Below, in pieces: positions 18,985 to 26,864 of a stretch of 64,000 nt of DNA; position 1 is the first letter of the stretch; each line of letters starts with the position of its first letter. Source of the DNA: Haloferula helveola (GTDB taxonomy: Bacteria; Verrucomicrobiota; Verrucomicrobiia; Verrucomicrobiales; Akkermansiaceae). The notes beneath the pieces were generated by a model. It worked only from the letters and a program-made list of their open reading frames with translations, ran no database searches and had not been told where the DNA came from. The stretch lies in NCBI RefSeq assembly GCF_037076345.1, contig NZ_AP024702.1, forward strand, positions 2,542,001 to 2,606,000, given 5' to 3'. The position numbers and the translations under genes were made by a program.

Positions 18985-19515
18985 CTACGCCGCTGGCGGT
19001 GGCGGAGGGGGCGGTGGCTGGTTTGGGTCCTGGCGCTTCGCAAGGCCACGGCCGGCGGCGAAGAGAGCGCCTCCGATGACGAGCAGGCGGAGGATGCCGA
19101 AACCGATGAAAAGGACGGCCAGCAGCGCGCCTCCGATCAGGACGACCTTCAGCCAGCCGGGCTGGGCGAGAGGCCGGATGCCTTCCGGGTAGGCGTACTG
19201 CCCGAGAACGCGGACCTGCACAGTTTGACCCTCCTTGGCCGACTCATCCAGCGCCATGGTCATCGTGCCCTCCTGATCCTCACCGTAGCGGTACACCACC
19301 TTGCGGGGATGCTTGTTGTTGATCGTCACGTTTTCGACCGTCTCGATGCGGACCACGGTGCCCGGCACCCGCTCGCCATCCCGCATGGCTTCGTCGTAGT
19401 CCGGGATTTTCGGAAAGATGAGGAAGGTGAAACCCCATCCAGCTAGAACGAAGAGCATCAGGAAGCAGCCGCAGCCGAGGGATCCCTTCGAGTTCCGATC
19501 TCCGTGCCTACCCAT
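18985..19515 (-). CDS. Small membrane protein with DUF3592-like periplasmic domain
   Basis: 176 residues. A first membrane segment (about 14-34, GCGCFLMLFVLAGWGFTFLIF) is followed by a beta-rich domain (about 50-115) with 'GTVVRIETVENVTINNKHPRKVVYRY…EGQTVQVRVLG', the pattern of DUF3592 proteins. A second hydrophobic segment follows (about 122-150), then a proline-rich tail of eight consecutive Pro. It has no known biochemical role. It is oriented with the gene at 19570-20253 (55 nt upstream) and could be cotranscribed with it. Confidence 0.75.
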   Translation of the reverse strand: MGRHGDRNSKGSLGCGCFLMLFVLAGWGFTFLIFPKIPDYDEAMRDGERVPGTVVRIETVENVTINNKHPRKVVYRYGEDQEGTMTMALDESAKEGQTVQVRVLGQYAYPEGIRPLAQPGWLKVVLIGGALLAVLFIGFGILRLLVIGGALFAAGRGLAKRQDPNQPPPPPPPPAA

Positions 19516-19569
19516 GGTCAGATCATTTGTGAGAACCGACGTCTTCGCAAGTCGGCACCGGAGGCCGGC

Positions 19570-20253
19570 TTACTCCTCCGGCTTCGGCGGAAGCAGGTGG
19601 TCGCTGATCCGTTTGACGCGGATCTTCTTCCCGTCGTCGACGAAGAGCACGATCGCCCGGCGACCTTCGCGGACCGGCCAGTAGGTCGAGTAGATCGTCT
19701 TGGCTTCGCCATCTTCCGGAACCTGGACGAGCACCTCGGCGCCTCGCTCGGCATTCACATCGAGCTTGTAGGTCTCCGAGCTGCCCGGCCGGACGACCAG
19801 GGTCTTCGAATCCTCACCCGCGCGGAAGGCGATCGGTTTGGCGGTCGAATTGACCAGCAGCCAGTCGTTGAAGCGGGCGCCGACGAAGTCGTCCTTCAGC
19901 GCGACGATGCGGGTGTTGTCGCCCGCCTTCCAACCGAGCAGCAGCACGCCGTTGGCGCCGGCCGGAACCTCGACCTGCTGCGCCGCCTTGAAGGTTTCGG
20001 CGCCTTCGTCATCGACCTCCCGGGTAAGCATCGCGATCGAGCCGGCGGCCGGGACCTTGAGCACTTCGGACGGCTGGCGCGCCGGCCAGTCGAGCTTGTG
20101 GGCGATCTCGTTCTTCTTCGCCGCCTTGACGAAGATCTCCGGCATCTCGCCCTTCTTCAGCGCCAGCGTGCGGAGATTCAGGTCCTGCCCGAGGGCGCAC
20201 GTTCCGAGCGATAGCGTCAGCACGAGGGCGAGCGGGATCCTGCGGGGCGTCAT
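19570..20253 (-). CDS. Exported protein of unknown function, partner of the prepilin-like protein upstream
   Basis: 227 residues from ATG 20253, which gives an N-terminal signal peptide (MTPRRIPLALVLTLSLGTCALG-Q). The mature part is beta-rich with no catalytic motif that I can recognise (LVVRPGSSETYKLDVN, YSTYWPVREGRRAIVLFVDDG). An alternative start at 20301 would overlap the preceding gene and bury the signal peptide. It lies 37 nt after the large prepilin-like gene on the same strand, so both are probably one transcription unit and may function together at the cell envelope. Confidence 0.75.
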   Translation of the reverse strand: MTPRRIPLALVLTLSLGTCALGQDLNLRTLALKKGEMPEIFVKAAKKNEIAHKLDWPARQPSEVLKVPAAGSIAMLTREVDDEGAETFKAAQQVEVPAGANGVLLLGWKAGDNTRIVALKDDFVGARFNDWLLVNSTAKPIAFRAGEDSKTLVVRPGSSETYKLDVNAERGAEVLVQVPEDGEAKTIYSTYWPVREGRRAIVLFVDDGKKIRVKRISDHLLPPKPEE

Positions 20254-20290
20254 CTGGGGGAGTTTTAAACCACGGGAGCCCGGTGCCACG

Positions 20291-23200
20291 TCAAATTTCA
20301 TTCGCGCTCAGCCAGCGGAACGACGAGATCCGGAACGACCGGCCGAACTTGCTGGTCGGGCGGACGAGCTGGGCGAGCGCGTTGCCGGTCGCGCCCTCGT
20401 CGGGGACGGGATCGGGGAAGCGCTGCACCGTGGCCTCGCACCACGCGCGGGCCCGGATCTTGCCGTCAGAACTACGGGACTCCCCGTAGGAGCGGATGGT
20501 GAAGGTGTCCGAGCGGACGGACATGTAGGGAGAGAGGACCTGCAGGATGTCTCCCTGGAGCAGTTGTCCGGGGAAGCCGGCGCCCTGGGTGCTGTATGCG
20601 GGGACCTGCGGGTGTCCGGCGTCCGACTCGAAATCGTCGTCGATGCCGGCGTTCACGGTCTTGTCCAGAGCCGCCTGCAGCGCTCCGCGTTCCCCGTGTT
20701 CGCCGTACTCAAGCTTGCGGTTCACGAACTCGCCGAGCGAACGGAACGGTCCGCGCTCGCGGATCTCGGCGACGATGGCTTCGGCGAGTTCGCGAACCTC
20801 TTCCTGTTCGAGGTCGCGGAAGCCGGTCCAGTAGTTCTCGTCGGGATTGTCCTTTTCCATCGGGCCGCCGAGAACCGACTGCACCCGCGGGAAGCGGACG
20901 CCTTCGACGTCGGTCTCGAACCGGCGAACCGATCCGTTGGCCTCGAGCTTCTGGTAGGGGAGCTTGTGGGTACCCGAAAGGAAGGCCTCCCAAGCATCGA
21001 CCGAGGTCGAGTTCACATTGAACAGCCCGTCGACCAGCAGGTGGCCGGCGTTGTGGTAGAAGGCGCCGGTTTCGCCGCGACCACGGGACGACATCTGGAG
21101 GGTCGACCTGTTGAAGCTCGAGCCCGGCGGTTCGTAGGGAATGAAGCGCGGATTCGCGAGCGTCTCCTCGCCATTCAGCAGCGCGGCGAAGTGGGCGTCG
21201 GTCGGCTGGGGATCCGGCCCCGGGCCACGGTTGTCGGCGACCTGGGGAATGGTGGTGAAGATGTAGCTGTCCCAGAGCACCTCGTTCACGATGTAGGACG
21301 CGTCGTAGAGGTTGAAGTTCCCGCCGATGGCGAAGGTGTCGAGTCCACGGTCGCGCGTGCTGAAGCTGTCGCGCACCGAGGCCCGCCAGTCTTCGAGCGG
21401 GATCCGGAGGTTGGCGTAGGAGTTGCCGACGATGTAGGTCGGCTCGTAGCTGAATCGCCCGACACTCGCGTGCTGGAGTTGTCCGAGGGACACGAGGTCG
21501 TTGCGCGGAATGTCGAACAGGATCACGCGGTCGTAGCCATCCACCGGATCGCGGCCTGCGCCCCAGTAAGTGTAGCCCTTCGGATTGTCGCGGGTGTCCA
21601 TCGGCATGAACGGGTCGTCCATCTCACCGAGGTTCTCCGGCGAGTAGGAGGCGAGCAGGTCGACCCCGAGCGGGGAGTCCCACTTCGTGTTGCAGAGCAT
21701 CGCGCGGATGTTGGAATCGATCAGCGGCCGCAACGCGCCGCTGCCCTCGCGGGTGGTCCGCAGGTTGAAGCCGAGTGATGCCATCGTGTTCTCGTTGAAG
21801 CCACGGCCTGAGGTGAACTTCATCGACTTGCCCGGCTTCCGGTCGACCGCGTCCCATGCGAACGGAGCCCAGAACACCTGCGAGACCTCGTGCGATCCGC
21901 CGAGGTGGTCGGCACCGTGGGTCATGGACGGCGCGGCGAGGTAGAACTCCACCTCGAGTTGCTTGCCCGCTGTTGTACCGCTGACCAGATCGTAGTCCTG
22001 ATAGACACTTTCGAGAGTCAGGTTCCGTACCTTGTCCTCGAACAAGCCGCGGTCGTTCTCGGCACCGATCCGGCCGTCGTTCTTGAAGGCGCAGACATGG
22101 CTTCGTCCGGCACCGAGCATCACCTCATGCGGAACGTGTGACTGACGCTTTCCTCCGAGCCCGGAGACGTTGTCGAAGGCCATCACCTTGCCCTGCTGGT
22201 TCCGGACCGACAGGCCGGGGACGGAGAAGCGGACCTGCGGGTAGGTGATCACCCGGGGGCCGGCATTGTTGGCATCGCCGACGAGCCGGATATCGATGTT
22301 GAAGGGATTGTAGTGGGACGTCCAGAGCTGGACGTTGGTCTTGAGCTTCCGCTGGCGGCCGGCTGACGTTTCCTCCAGCCATGCGTTCATCTGCATCCGC
22401 TGGAGGATGGGAATGACCGGGCTGTGCTTGTAGTTCTCCGCGCTCTTGTTCGTCTGCATCACACTGTAGTCGCCGTAGGGCATCGCGCGGTGCAGCGAGT
22501 GGACATTGCCGTTGTCGCCGATGGTGTGAGGACCGAGACGGCCTTGGCCGAAGGGCGTGTTGTAGCCGCTGAAAAGTCCTCCTTTGTGGATCAAAATCGG
22601 ATCGAGATGCTCGGGAGACGTGCGGCCGCCGCCCTTGATGTATTTCTTGATGTTGTAGAAGTCGCGGAACATCTCCCAGTGGATGTAGCCGTTGTCCTGG
22701 AGGTCCCGGGCCTGATCGTATTTCTCGGAGTCCATCACCAGGTAGTCTTCTCCGAAGCCGGTGCGCCCTTGCGGGAAGACGGCATCGAAGACCTGCCGGT
22801 TCTCGAAGGCGATGGTGAGGTCCTTCTTCAGGCCGCCTTCGCGCACGTCCGAGAGGACACCGCGGGAAAGGGTGGTGTAACCGAGTCGCTTCTCGCGGGC
22901 GATGCGCCGGTCGGCGCCGATCAGGGGCAGATCATTGATCGAGAAGAGACGCCCGTACTCCTCGAAGGGCGTTCCGCTCAGCTCCTCCATGCCTTCGAGG
23001 ATTCCGAGGTCATACGTCCCCGGGAATGCGCCATTGCCCAAGGGCGGCTCGACGTCGTTGCGGACGTTCGGATTCGACGCCGCGAGCTGCGCCTTCATCC
23101 CGTTGTCGTCGATGAAGTAGGCGAAGCCGCCGGAGTCCTTGTTGACGTCGCTCTTGATCGTCACGCTGCCCGCCATGATCGGCGCGCCGCCGGTCAGCGC

Positions 23201-23701
23201 GTCGGTGTCGATCGTCTTGTCGCCATACATGGGCACCGGAGTATCGAATGGCGAAGGATTTGCGATCTGGCTGGCGGGGTCGCCGCCCGCATCCAGTCCG
23301 GAGACCAGCCAAACCACCGCCGGATTTCCCGGTCCGGGCGCCGAGTCTCCGTCCAGTCCGCCGCCGGGATCGCTGCCGGTGACGCCGACCCACCAGGCTT
23401 TGGGGGAGTTGCTCGCGACCTCGACACCGAGTCTCGGGTCCTGGGCGAGCGTTTCGCCACGGGCGCTCACCCTGGCGTCCGGGCCCATTGTCTTCTGCAA
23501 TTGACCGAGGGCGATGATCAGCGACATCCGCGCGTTGGCCCGGGCCTCGGCCTCGGCCAGCGTCTGGCTGGATGATCGCGTGGCAACCGTCGAAAGTCCG
23601 AGGATTCCGACCAGCAGCAGACCCACGACCACCAGGAGTGAAACCGTGACGATCAACGCGAATCCTCGCTCCCGGAGCTTGGTAAAACGTGATGCATTCA
23701 T
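20291..23701 (-). CDS. Large PilX / Verru_Chthon cassette protein A-like prepilin protein
   Basis: 1136 residues. The N-terminus RERGFALIVTVSLLVVVGLLLVG has the form of a prepilin leader (basic stretch, Gly-Phe cleavage point at 13/14, then a hydrophobic helix) but has Val instead of Glu at +5, as in PilX-type minor pilins. The remaining about 1090 residues form a large exported domain with 'SPKAWWVGV', 'AYFIDDNGMKAQLA' and 'YNPFNIDIRLVGDANNAGP' segments typical of very large verrucomicrobial prepilin-like proteins (Verru_Chthon cassette protein A type). The B, C and D partners are not next to it. It is divergent from the ECF sigma gene. An AT-rich 13-bp-arm dyad begins 10 nt before its ATG. 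Confidence 0.78.
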   Translation of the reverse strand: MNASRFTKLRERGFALIVTVSLLVVVGLLLVGILGLSTVATRSSSQTLAEAEARANARMSLIIALGQLQKTMGPDARVSARGETLAQDPRLGVEVASNSPKAWWVGVTGSDPGGGLDGDSAPGPGNPAVVWLVSGLDAGGDPASQIANPSPFDTPVPMYGDKTIDTDALTGGAPIMAGSVTIKSDVNKDSGGFAYFIDDNGMKAQLAASNPNVRNDVEPPLGNGAFPGTYDLGILEGMEELSGTPFEEYGRLFSINDLPLIGADRRIAREKRLGYTTLSRGVLSDVREGGLKKDLTIAFENRQVFDAVFPQGRTGFGEDYLVMDSEKYDQARDLQDNGYIHWEMFRDFYNIKKYIKGGGRTSPEHLDPILIHKGGLFSGYNTPFGQGRLGPHTIGDNGNVHSLHRAMPYGDYSVMQTNKSAENYKHSPVIPILQRMQMNAWLEETSAGRQRKLKTNVQLWTSHYNPFNIDIRLVGDANNAGPRVITYPQVRFSVPGLSVRNQQGKVMAFDNVSGLGGKRQSHVPHEVMLGAGRSHVCAFKNDGRIGAENDRGLFEDKVRNLTLESVYQDYDLVSGTTAGKQLEVEFYLAAPSMTHGADHLGGSHEVSQVFWAPFAWDAVDRKPGKSMKFTSGRGFNENTMASLGFNLRTTREGSGALRPLIDSNIRAMLCNTKWDSPLGVDLLASYSPENLGEMDDPFMPMDTRDNPKGYTYWGAGRDPVDGYDRVILFDIPRNDLVSLGQLQHASVGRFSYEPTYIVGNSYANLRIPLEDWRASVRDSFSTRDRGLDTFAIGGNFNLYDASYIVNEVLWDSYIFTTIPQVADNRGPGPDPQPTDAHFAALLNGEETLANPRFIPYEPPGSSFNRSTLQMSSRGRGETGAFYHNAGHLLVDGLFNVNSTSVDAWEAFLSGTHKLPYQKLEANGSVRRFETDVEGVRFPRVQSVLGGPMEKDNPDENYWTGFRDLEQEEVRELAEAIVAEIRERGPFRSLGEFVNRKLEYGEHGERGALQAALDKTVNAGIDDDFESDAGHPQVPAYSTQGAGFPGQLLQGDILQVLSPYMSVRSDTFTIRSYGESRSSDGKIRARAWCEATVQRFPDPVPDEGATGNALAQLVRPTSKFGRSFRISSFRWLSANEI

Positions 23702-23710
23702 TGGGCTTTG

Positions 23711-23746
23711 GCGTGTTTACTATTCAAAATTACATAGTAAATACGC
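23711..23746. promoter_or_regulatory. AT-rich dyad between the prepilin-like gene and the ECF sigma gene
   Basis: The arms 23711-23723 (GCGTGTTTACTAT) and 23734-23746 (ATAGTAAATACGC) match as an inverted repeat at 12 of 13 positions around a 10-nt spacer. The single mismatch would be a G-U pair in RNA. It ends 10 nt from the ATG of the minus-strand gene, so it could be an operator or an mRNA hairpin that masks translation initiation. Confidence 0.6.
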
Positions 23747-23843
23747 ACTGATTCTAAGCCAGCTATGGGGGAACTGAAGCCGTAAGGTCCTCCGAAATGC
23801 GGCTTTTGCCCTACAATTTGCGCAACACGAGGTGTCGGGCTTT

Positions 23844-23876
23844 GTTAACGTTTCGGGACAACCGCTTATTGGTTGG
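23844..23876 (+). promoter_or_regulatory. Candidate ECF promoter, copy 1 (sigma gene)
   Basis: GTTAACGTTT (23844-23853), 12 nt, TTATTGGTTGG (23866-23876). The same two boxes with exactly the same gap recur at 25961-25993 before the PEP-CTERM gene, and similarity continues through GG/TGGACCGA downstream. If these are -35 and -10 elements, transcription would start at or next to ATG 23884, giving a leaderless mRNA. Confidence 0.65.
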
Positions 23877-23883
23877 GGAACCG

Positions 23884-24426
23884 ATGGGAATGAAGGGCCG
23901 CAGGAATGAGGAGGAAGCACTTCAGGACTACGTTGGCCTGATCGCGCGGCACCAGTGGGCGTTGCGAGGCTTCATTCTCCTGCTGATGCCCGGGAGTTCC
24001 GATGTGGATGATGTCCTGCAAGAGACGAACATCGTCCTCTGGCAGAAGCGGAAGCGGTTCAAGGCGGGCACGAATTTCCTGGCGTGGGCGACGACGATCG
24101 CGCGATTCCAAGTGATGCGTTACCGCGGAATCGCCTCACGCGTGGGCGCTCTGCCGTTCTCGGATGAGTTCGTCGAGGACATGGCGGAAGAGTTGGTGCC
24201 ACAGGATTCCAAGCAACCGATCTTCGCCGCACTCGATCAATGCATGGGCAAACTAGGCGAGAAGCAACGGGAGTTGTTGATGGTGCGCTACACGCCGGGT
24301 AAGTCGATCAAGGAGCATGCCGAAAGGCTCGGCACATCCGCGGAAGTGCTGCGCGTGACCCTGCACCGGGTTCGCCAGGCCCTGAAGCAGTGCATCGAAA
24401 ACACCCTTGAGGGTCAGTCGACATGA
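23884..24426 (+). CDS. ECF RNA polymerase sigma factor (Rhodopirellula/Verrucomicrobium type)
   Basis: 180 residues from ATG 23884. Region 2 spans about residues 25-85 (GFILLLMPGSSDVDDVLQETNIVLW, with the core-binding 'DDVLQE' motif, and 'FLAWATTIARFQVMRYR' for -10 recognition). Region 4 is at about 125-175 (KQRELLMVRYTPGKSIKEHAERLG, then an HTH ending HRVRQALKQCIE). It directs RNA polymerase to a special promoter set and is expected to be held by the FecR-type anti-sigma factor encoded next, whose ATG overlaps this stop by 4 nt. Upstream in-frame ATGs (from 23797) are before the candidate promoter, so I prefer 23884 or the ATG at 23890. The shared upstream motif suggests autoregulation. Confidence 0.9.
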   Translation: MGMKGRRNEEEALQDYVGLIARHQWALRGFILLLMPGSSDVDDVLQETNIVLWQKRKRFKAGTNFLAWATTIARFQVMRYRGIASRVGALPFSDEFVEDMAEELVPQDSKQPIFAALDQCMGKLGEKQRELLMVRYTPGKSIKEHAERLGTSAEVLRVTLHRVRQALKQCIENTLEGQST

Positions 24427-25907
24427 ATCGCCAAGAGATCGAGCAAAGAATCCTGTCGCTACTCGATGGCGAGCTTTCGCGTGAGGAGGCCGCCGAACTG
24501 GAGGCGGTCTTGCGGAGCGACCGCGAAGCCTTGCGGACCTACGTCAAGCTGGTGGACCTGCACAACACGCTCGAGACGCGGTTTTCCATCGCCGATAGCG
24601 CCGGCCGGGCGGGTCAACTGCGTGCGGACCGGGTGATGGCCCGTCAGCGACGGCGGAATGCCAAGCGTTCGCTGCTTGCGGCCGCTGCCGTGCTGCTTGG
24701 TCTGGTGGCAACCATGGCAATCATTCTGGCGCCATCCTCCCCGCCTCAGGTCGCCGTTTTCGATACCTATCCTGACTCCCGCTACCGGCTGACCTACGAG
24801 GGCGAAGGCGAGCCCCCCGAGGCACGGAAGCTGGCGGTCGGATCCCGGTTGGTGCTTTCGGAAGGGGCATTCGAAGGGGTCTTCTCAAGCGGCGTTCGTC
24901 TTGTTGCCGAGGCCCCTTGCGAGCTGAAGGTGATGGCGGCGAACCGGGTGGCGGTGGAGCAGGGTAGCGCGTGGTTCCGGGTGCCGGCGCAGGCGAAGGG
25001 ATTCACCGCGGAAACGCCGGAGCTTGTGGTTGTCGATCTTGGTACTGAATTCGGAGTTGTCTCGGCGGCCGGCGCGCCGGACGAGGTTCATGTGATGGCG
25101 GGCTCGGTGGAGGTCGCCGCGCGGTCGGGTGAAGGGGCCAAGGAGATCCTCAAGGCCGGCATGGCGCGCCGCGTGGAGGCCGACGGTCAGCTGACCGAGA
25201 TCCCTCATCGATCCGCTTCGTTTCGGAAACGGATCGACCGCTTCGCCGGAGCCATCTCCAGGTTCTCGTTCGCCAACCTTCCACCGGAGACGTCCCGCGT
25301 GCGTTCTTTCGCCAGCTTCGCCGAGCAGTCGCCGTCCGAGGACGTCGACCCGTTCAGCATGACTTCGCTTCTCTCCAACAGCGGTTACACGGCAGGAGGT
25401 TACGGATCCTTCTATATCCGCGACATCGATGGCGGAACCGTGGGTGTGGACGACCCGGGCGACTATCTGATCTTCTCGAAGAGCGGCACACCCGGCAGCG
25501 GGATGAATGTCGGCAATGCGGGGCAATCGGAGCCGACCCACTACATCGCGTTCTCGGTGACTCCCGGGTCGGGGCATGAACTCACTTTTTCCTCGCTCAC
25601 GTTCTACACGGGTGTGCACGCACCCAACGACCGCTATCACATCGAACTGCGGACATGGGACGGCGAGTCCGAAGCCCGACTGGGTTCGGTCTCGCACACC
25701 AGCGGGGCCAGCTCCAACGAGCCGGTGGCTTTCAAGACCATCGATTTCGAAGACTTCACCTCCCGAGACCCCATCGAGTTCCGCCTCTACGGATACGGGG
25801 TGGACTCGCCTCAGGGGAGTCGGGAGTCCGCCGGGATCCGCTACGACGACATCACGCTCACTGGAAGCAACGTGGCCTTGTCCGGAGCGGACGAAGGAGG
25901 GCGGTGA
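24423..25907 (+). CDS. FecR-type transmembrane anti-sigma factor with a C-terminal domain shared with neighbouring exported proteins
   Basis: 494 residues. The cytoplasmic part (1-80) has an anti-sigma-like helical segment (LSLLDGELSREEAAELEAVL). A single membrane helix is at about 83-103 and a periplasmic FecR domain at about 140-240 (LVLSEGAFEGVF…VVDLGTEFGVV…VHVMAGSVEV). Residues about 280-482 form an extra domain with GGYGSFYIRDIDGGTVGV, IAFSVTP, SHTSGASSNEPVAFK and IEFRLYGYG motifs. The same motifs in the same order make up the PEP-CTERM protein at 26020 and two copies in the esterase at 26865. It probably sequesters the sigma factor at the membrane; the extra domain is placed on the outside where it could sense export or a ligand. 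Start ATG overlaps the sigma stop (ATGA), indicating translational coupling. Confidence 0.9.
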   Translation: MNRQEIEQRILSLLDGELSREEAAELEAVLRSDREALRTYVKLVDLHNTLETRFSIADSAGRAGQLRADRVMARQRRRNAKRSLLAAAAVLLGLVATMAIILAPSSPPQVAVFDTYPDSRYRLTYEGEGEPPEARKLAVGSRLVLSEGAFEGVFSSGVRLVAEAPCELKVMAANRVAVEQGSAWFRVPAQAKGFTAETPELVVVDLGTEFGVVSAAGAPDEVHVMAGSVEVAARSGEGAKEILKAGMARRVEADGQLTEIPHRSASFRKRIDRFAGAISRFSFANLPPETSRVRSFASFAEQSPSEDVDPFSMTSLLSNSGYTAGGYGSFYIRDIDGGTVGVDDPGDYLIFSKSGTPGSGMNVGNAGQSEPTHYIAFSVTPGSGHELTFSSLTFYTGVHAPNDRYHIELRTWDGESEARLGSVSHTSGASSNEPVAFKTIDFEDFTSRDPIEFRLYGYGVDSPQGSRESAGIRYDDITLTGSNVALSGADEGGR

Positions 25908-25960
25908 CCGGCCTCCCGCAGGCATCTTCCGCAGCGCGTCCGAGATTTTCCGGCCGACCT

Positions 25961-25993
25961 GTTAACGTTTGGAGAGAGATTCTTATTGGTTGG
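25961..25993 (+). promoter_or_regulatory. Candidate ECF promoter, copy 2 (PEP-CTERM gene)
   Basis: GTTAACGTTT (25961-25970), 12 nt, TTATTGGTTGG (25983-25993), identical boxes and gap to 23844-23876 while the spacers share little. It ends 26 nt before ATG 26020. Confidence 0.65.
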
Positions 25994-26019
25994 TGGACCG
26001 AACAGGCCCCCCGACCAAC

Positions 26020-26796
26020 ATGACAATCAAAACCCCCTCGGAAGCATCGCTTGCAAGACGCCTTGCCGCTGTATCCATCGCGCTCGTTTGCACCGCGCCC
26101 GGCGCAGTGATCTCGAACTTCACGTTCACCGGCCCGCCGTGGACCGCTGCCAAGGAGGCTGATTTCGCGACTTTCGCCGCAAACGCCCCGTCCGCCGACA
26201 CGGACACTTTCAGCACGACCTCCACCCTCTCGAACAGCGGCTTCACTTCCGGTGGCTATGCGTCGTTCTACATTCGCGACATTGACGGGGGCACGGTCGG
26301 TGTCGCCGACGCCGGGGACTTCGCGATCTTCTCAACCAGTGCGACTGCAGGTGTCGGGATGAACATCGCCGGAGCCAACCAGACGATCCCGACCAACTAC
26401 ATCGCCTTCTCAGTGACACCTGATTCGGGCTATCAGATCACCTTCGAATCGCTGTCTTTCTACACCGACTGCAATTTCGCGAACGAGGAGTACAACGTCC
26501 AACTCGCCGCATGGGACGGCTCATCTCTCACCGTGCTCGGCGATGTGTCGCATACTTCCGGCGCCAGTACGAACGAACCGGTGGTGTTCAAGTCGATCGA
26601 CTTCTCGGACTTCAGCTCCACCGGTGCGATCGAGTTCCGGCTCTATGGCTACGACATGAGCGCGTCCAACGGAGGGATCCGCTTCGATGACATCGTGCTA
26701 AATGGCCAGACCGTTGCCGTTCCGGAGCCGGCATCGCTGCTTTTGCTCGGGCTCGGTACCTTCGGCCTCATGCGCAGACGCCGTTCGGCTTCCTGA
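26020..26796 (+). CDS. PEP-CTERM protein made of the domain also fused to the anti-sigma factor
   Basis: 258 residues. Signal peptide about 1-27 (ARRLAAVSIALVCTAPGA), one about 200-residue beta-rich domain (ISNFTFTGPPWTAAKEADF…GGYASFYIRDIDGGTVGV…SHTSGASTNEPVVFK…IEFRLYGYD…GIRFDDI), then a PEP-CTERM sorting tail (VPEPASLLLLGLG, hydrophobic segment, RRRR). PEP-CTERM proteins are processed by an exosortase and end up in the outer envelope or extracellular matrix; no exosortase gene is in this window. Start ATG 26020 is chosen because it gives a signal peptide and follows the shared promoter-like motif; an ATG at 25969 lies within it. The esterase follows 68 nt downstream in the same direction and is likely cotranscribed. 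Confidence 0.9.
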   Translation: MTIKTPSEASLARRLAAVSIALVCTAPGAVISNFTFTGPPWTAAKEADFATFAANAPSADTDTFSTTSTLSNSGFTSGGYASFYIRDIDGGTVGVADAGDFAIFSTSATAGVGMNIAGANQTIPTNYIAFSVTPDSGYQITFESLSFYTDCNFANEEYNVQLAAWDGSSLTVLGDVSHTSGASTNEPVVFKSIDFSDFSSTGAIEFRLYGYDMSASNGGIRFDDIVLNGQTVAVPEPASLLLLGLGTFGLMRRRRSAS

Positions 26797-26864
26797 ACCA
26801 GCCTCGCTCCAGGTCACTGCCGGTCGGTTCGCCGTCCGGACGCTCCCAAGAACCCAACCCAGCC

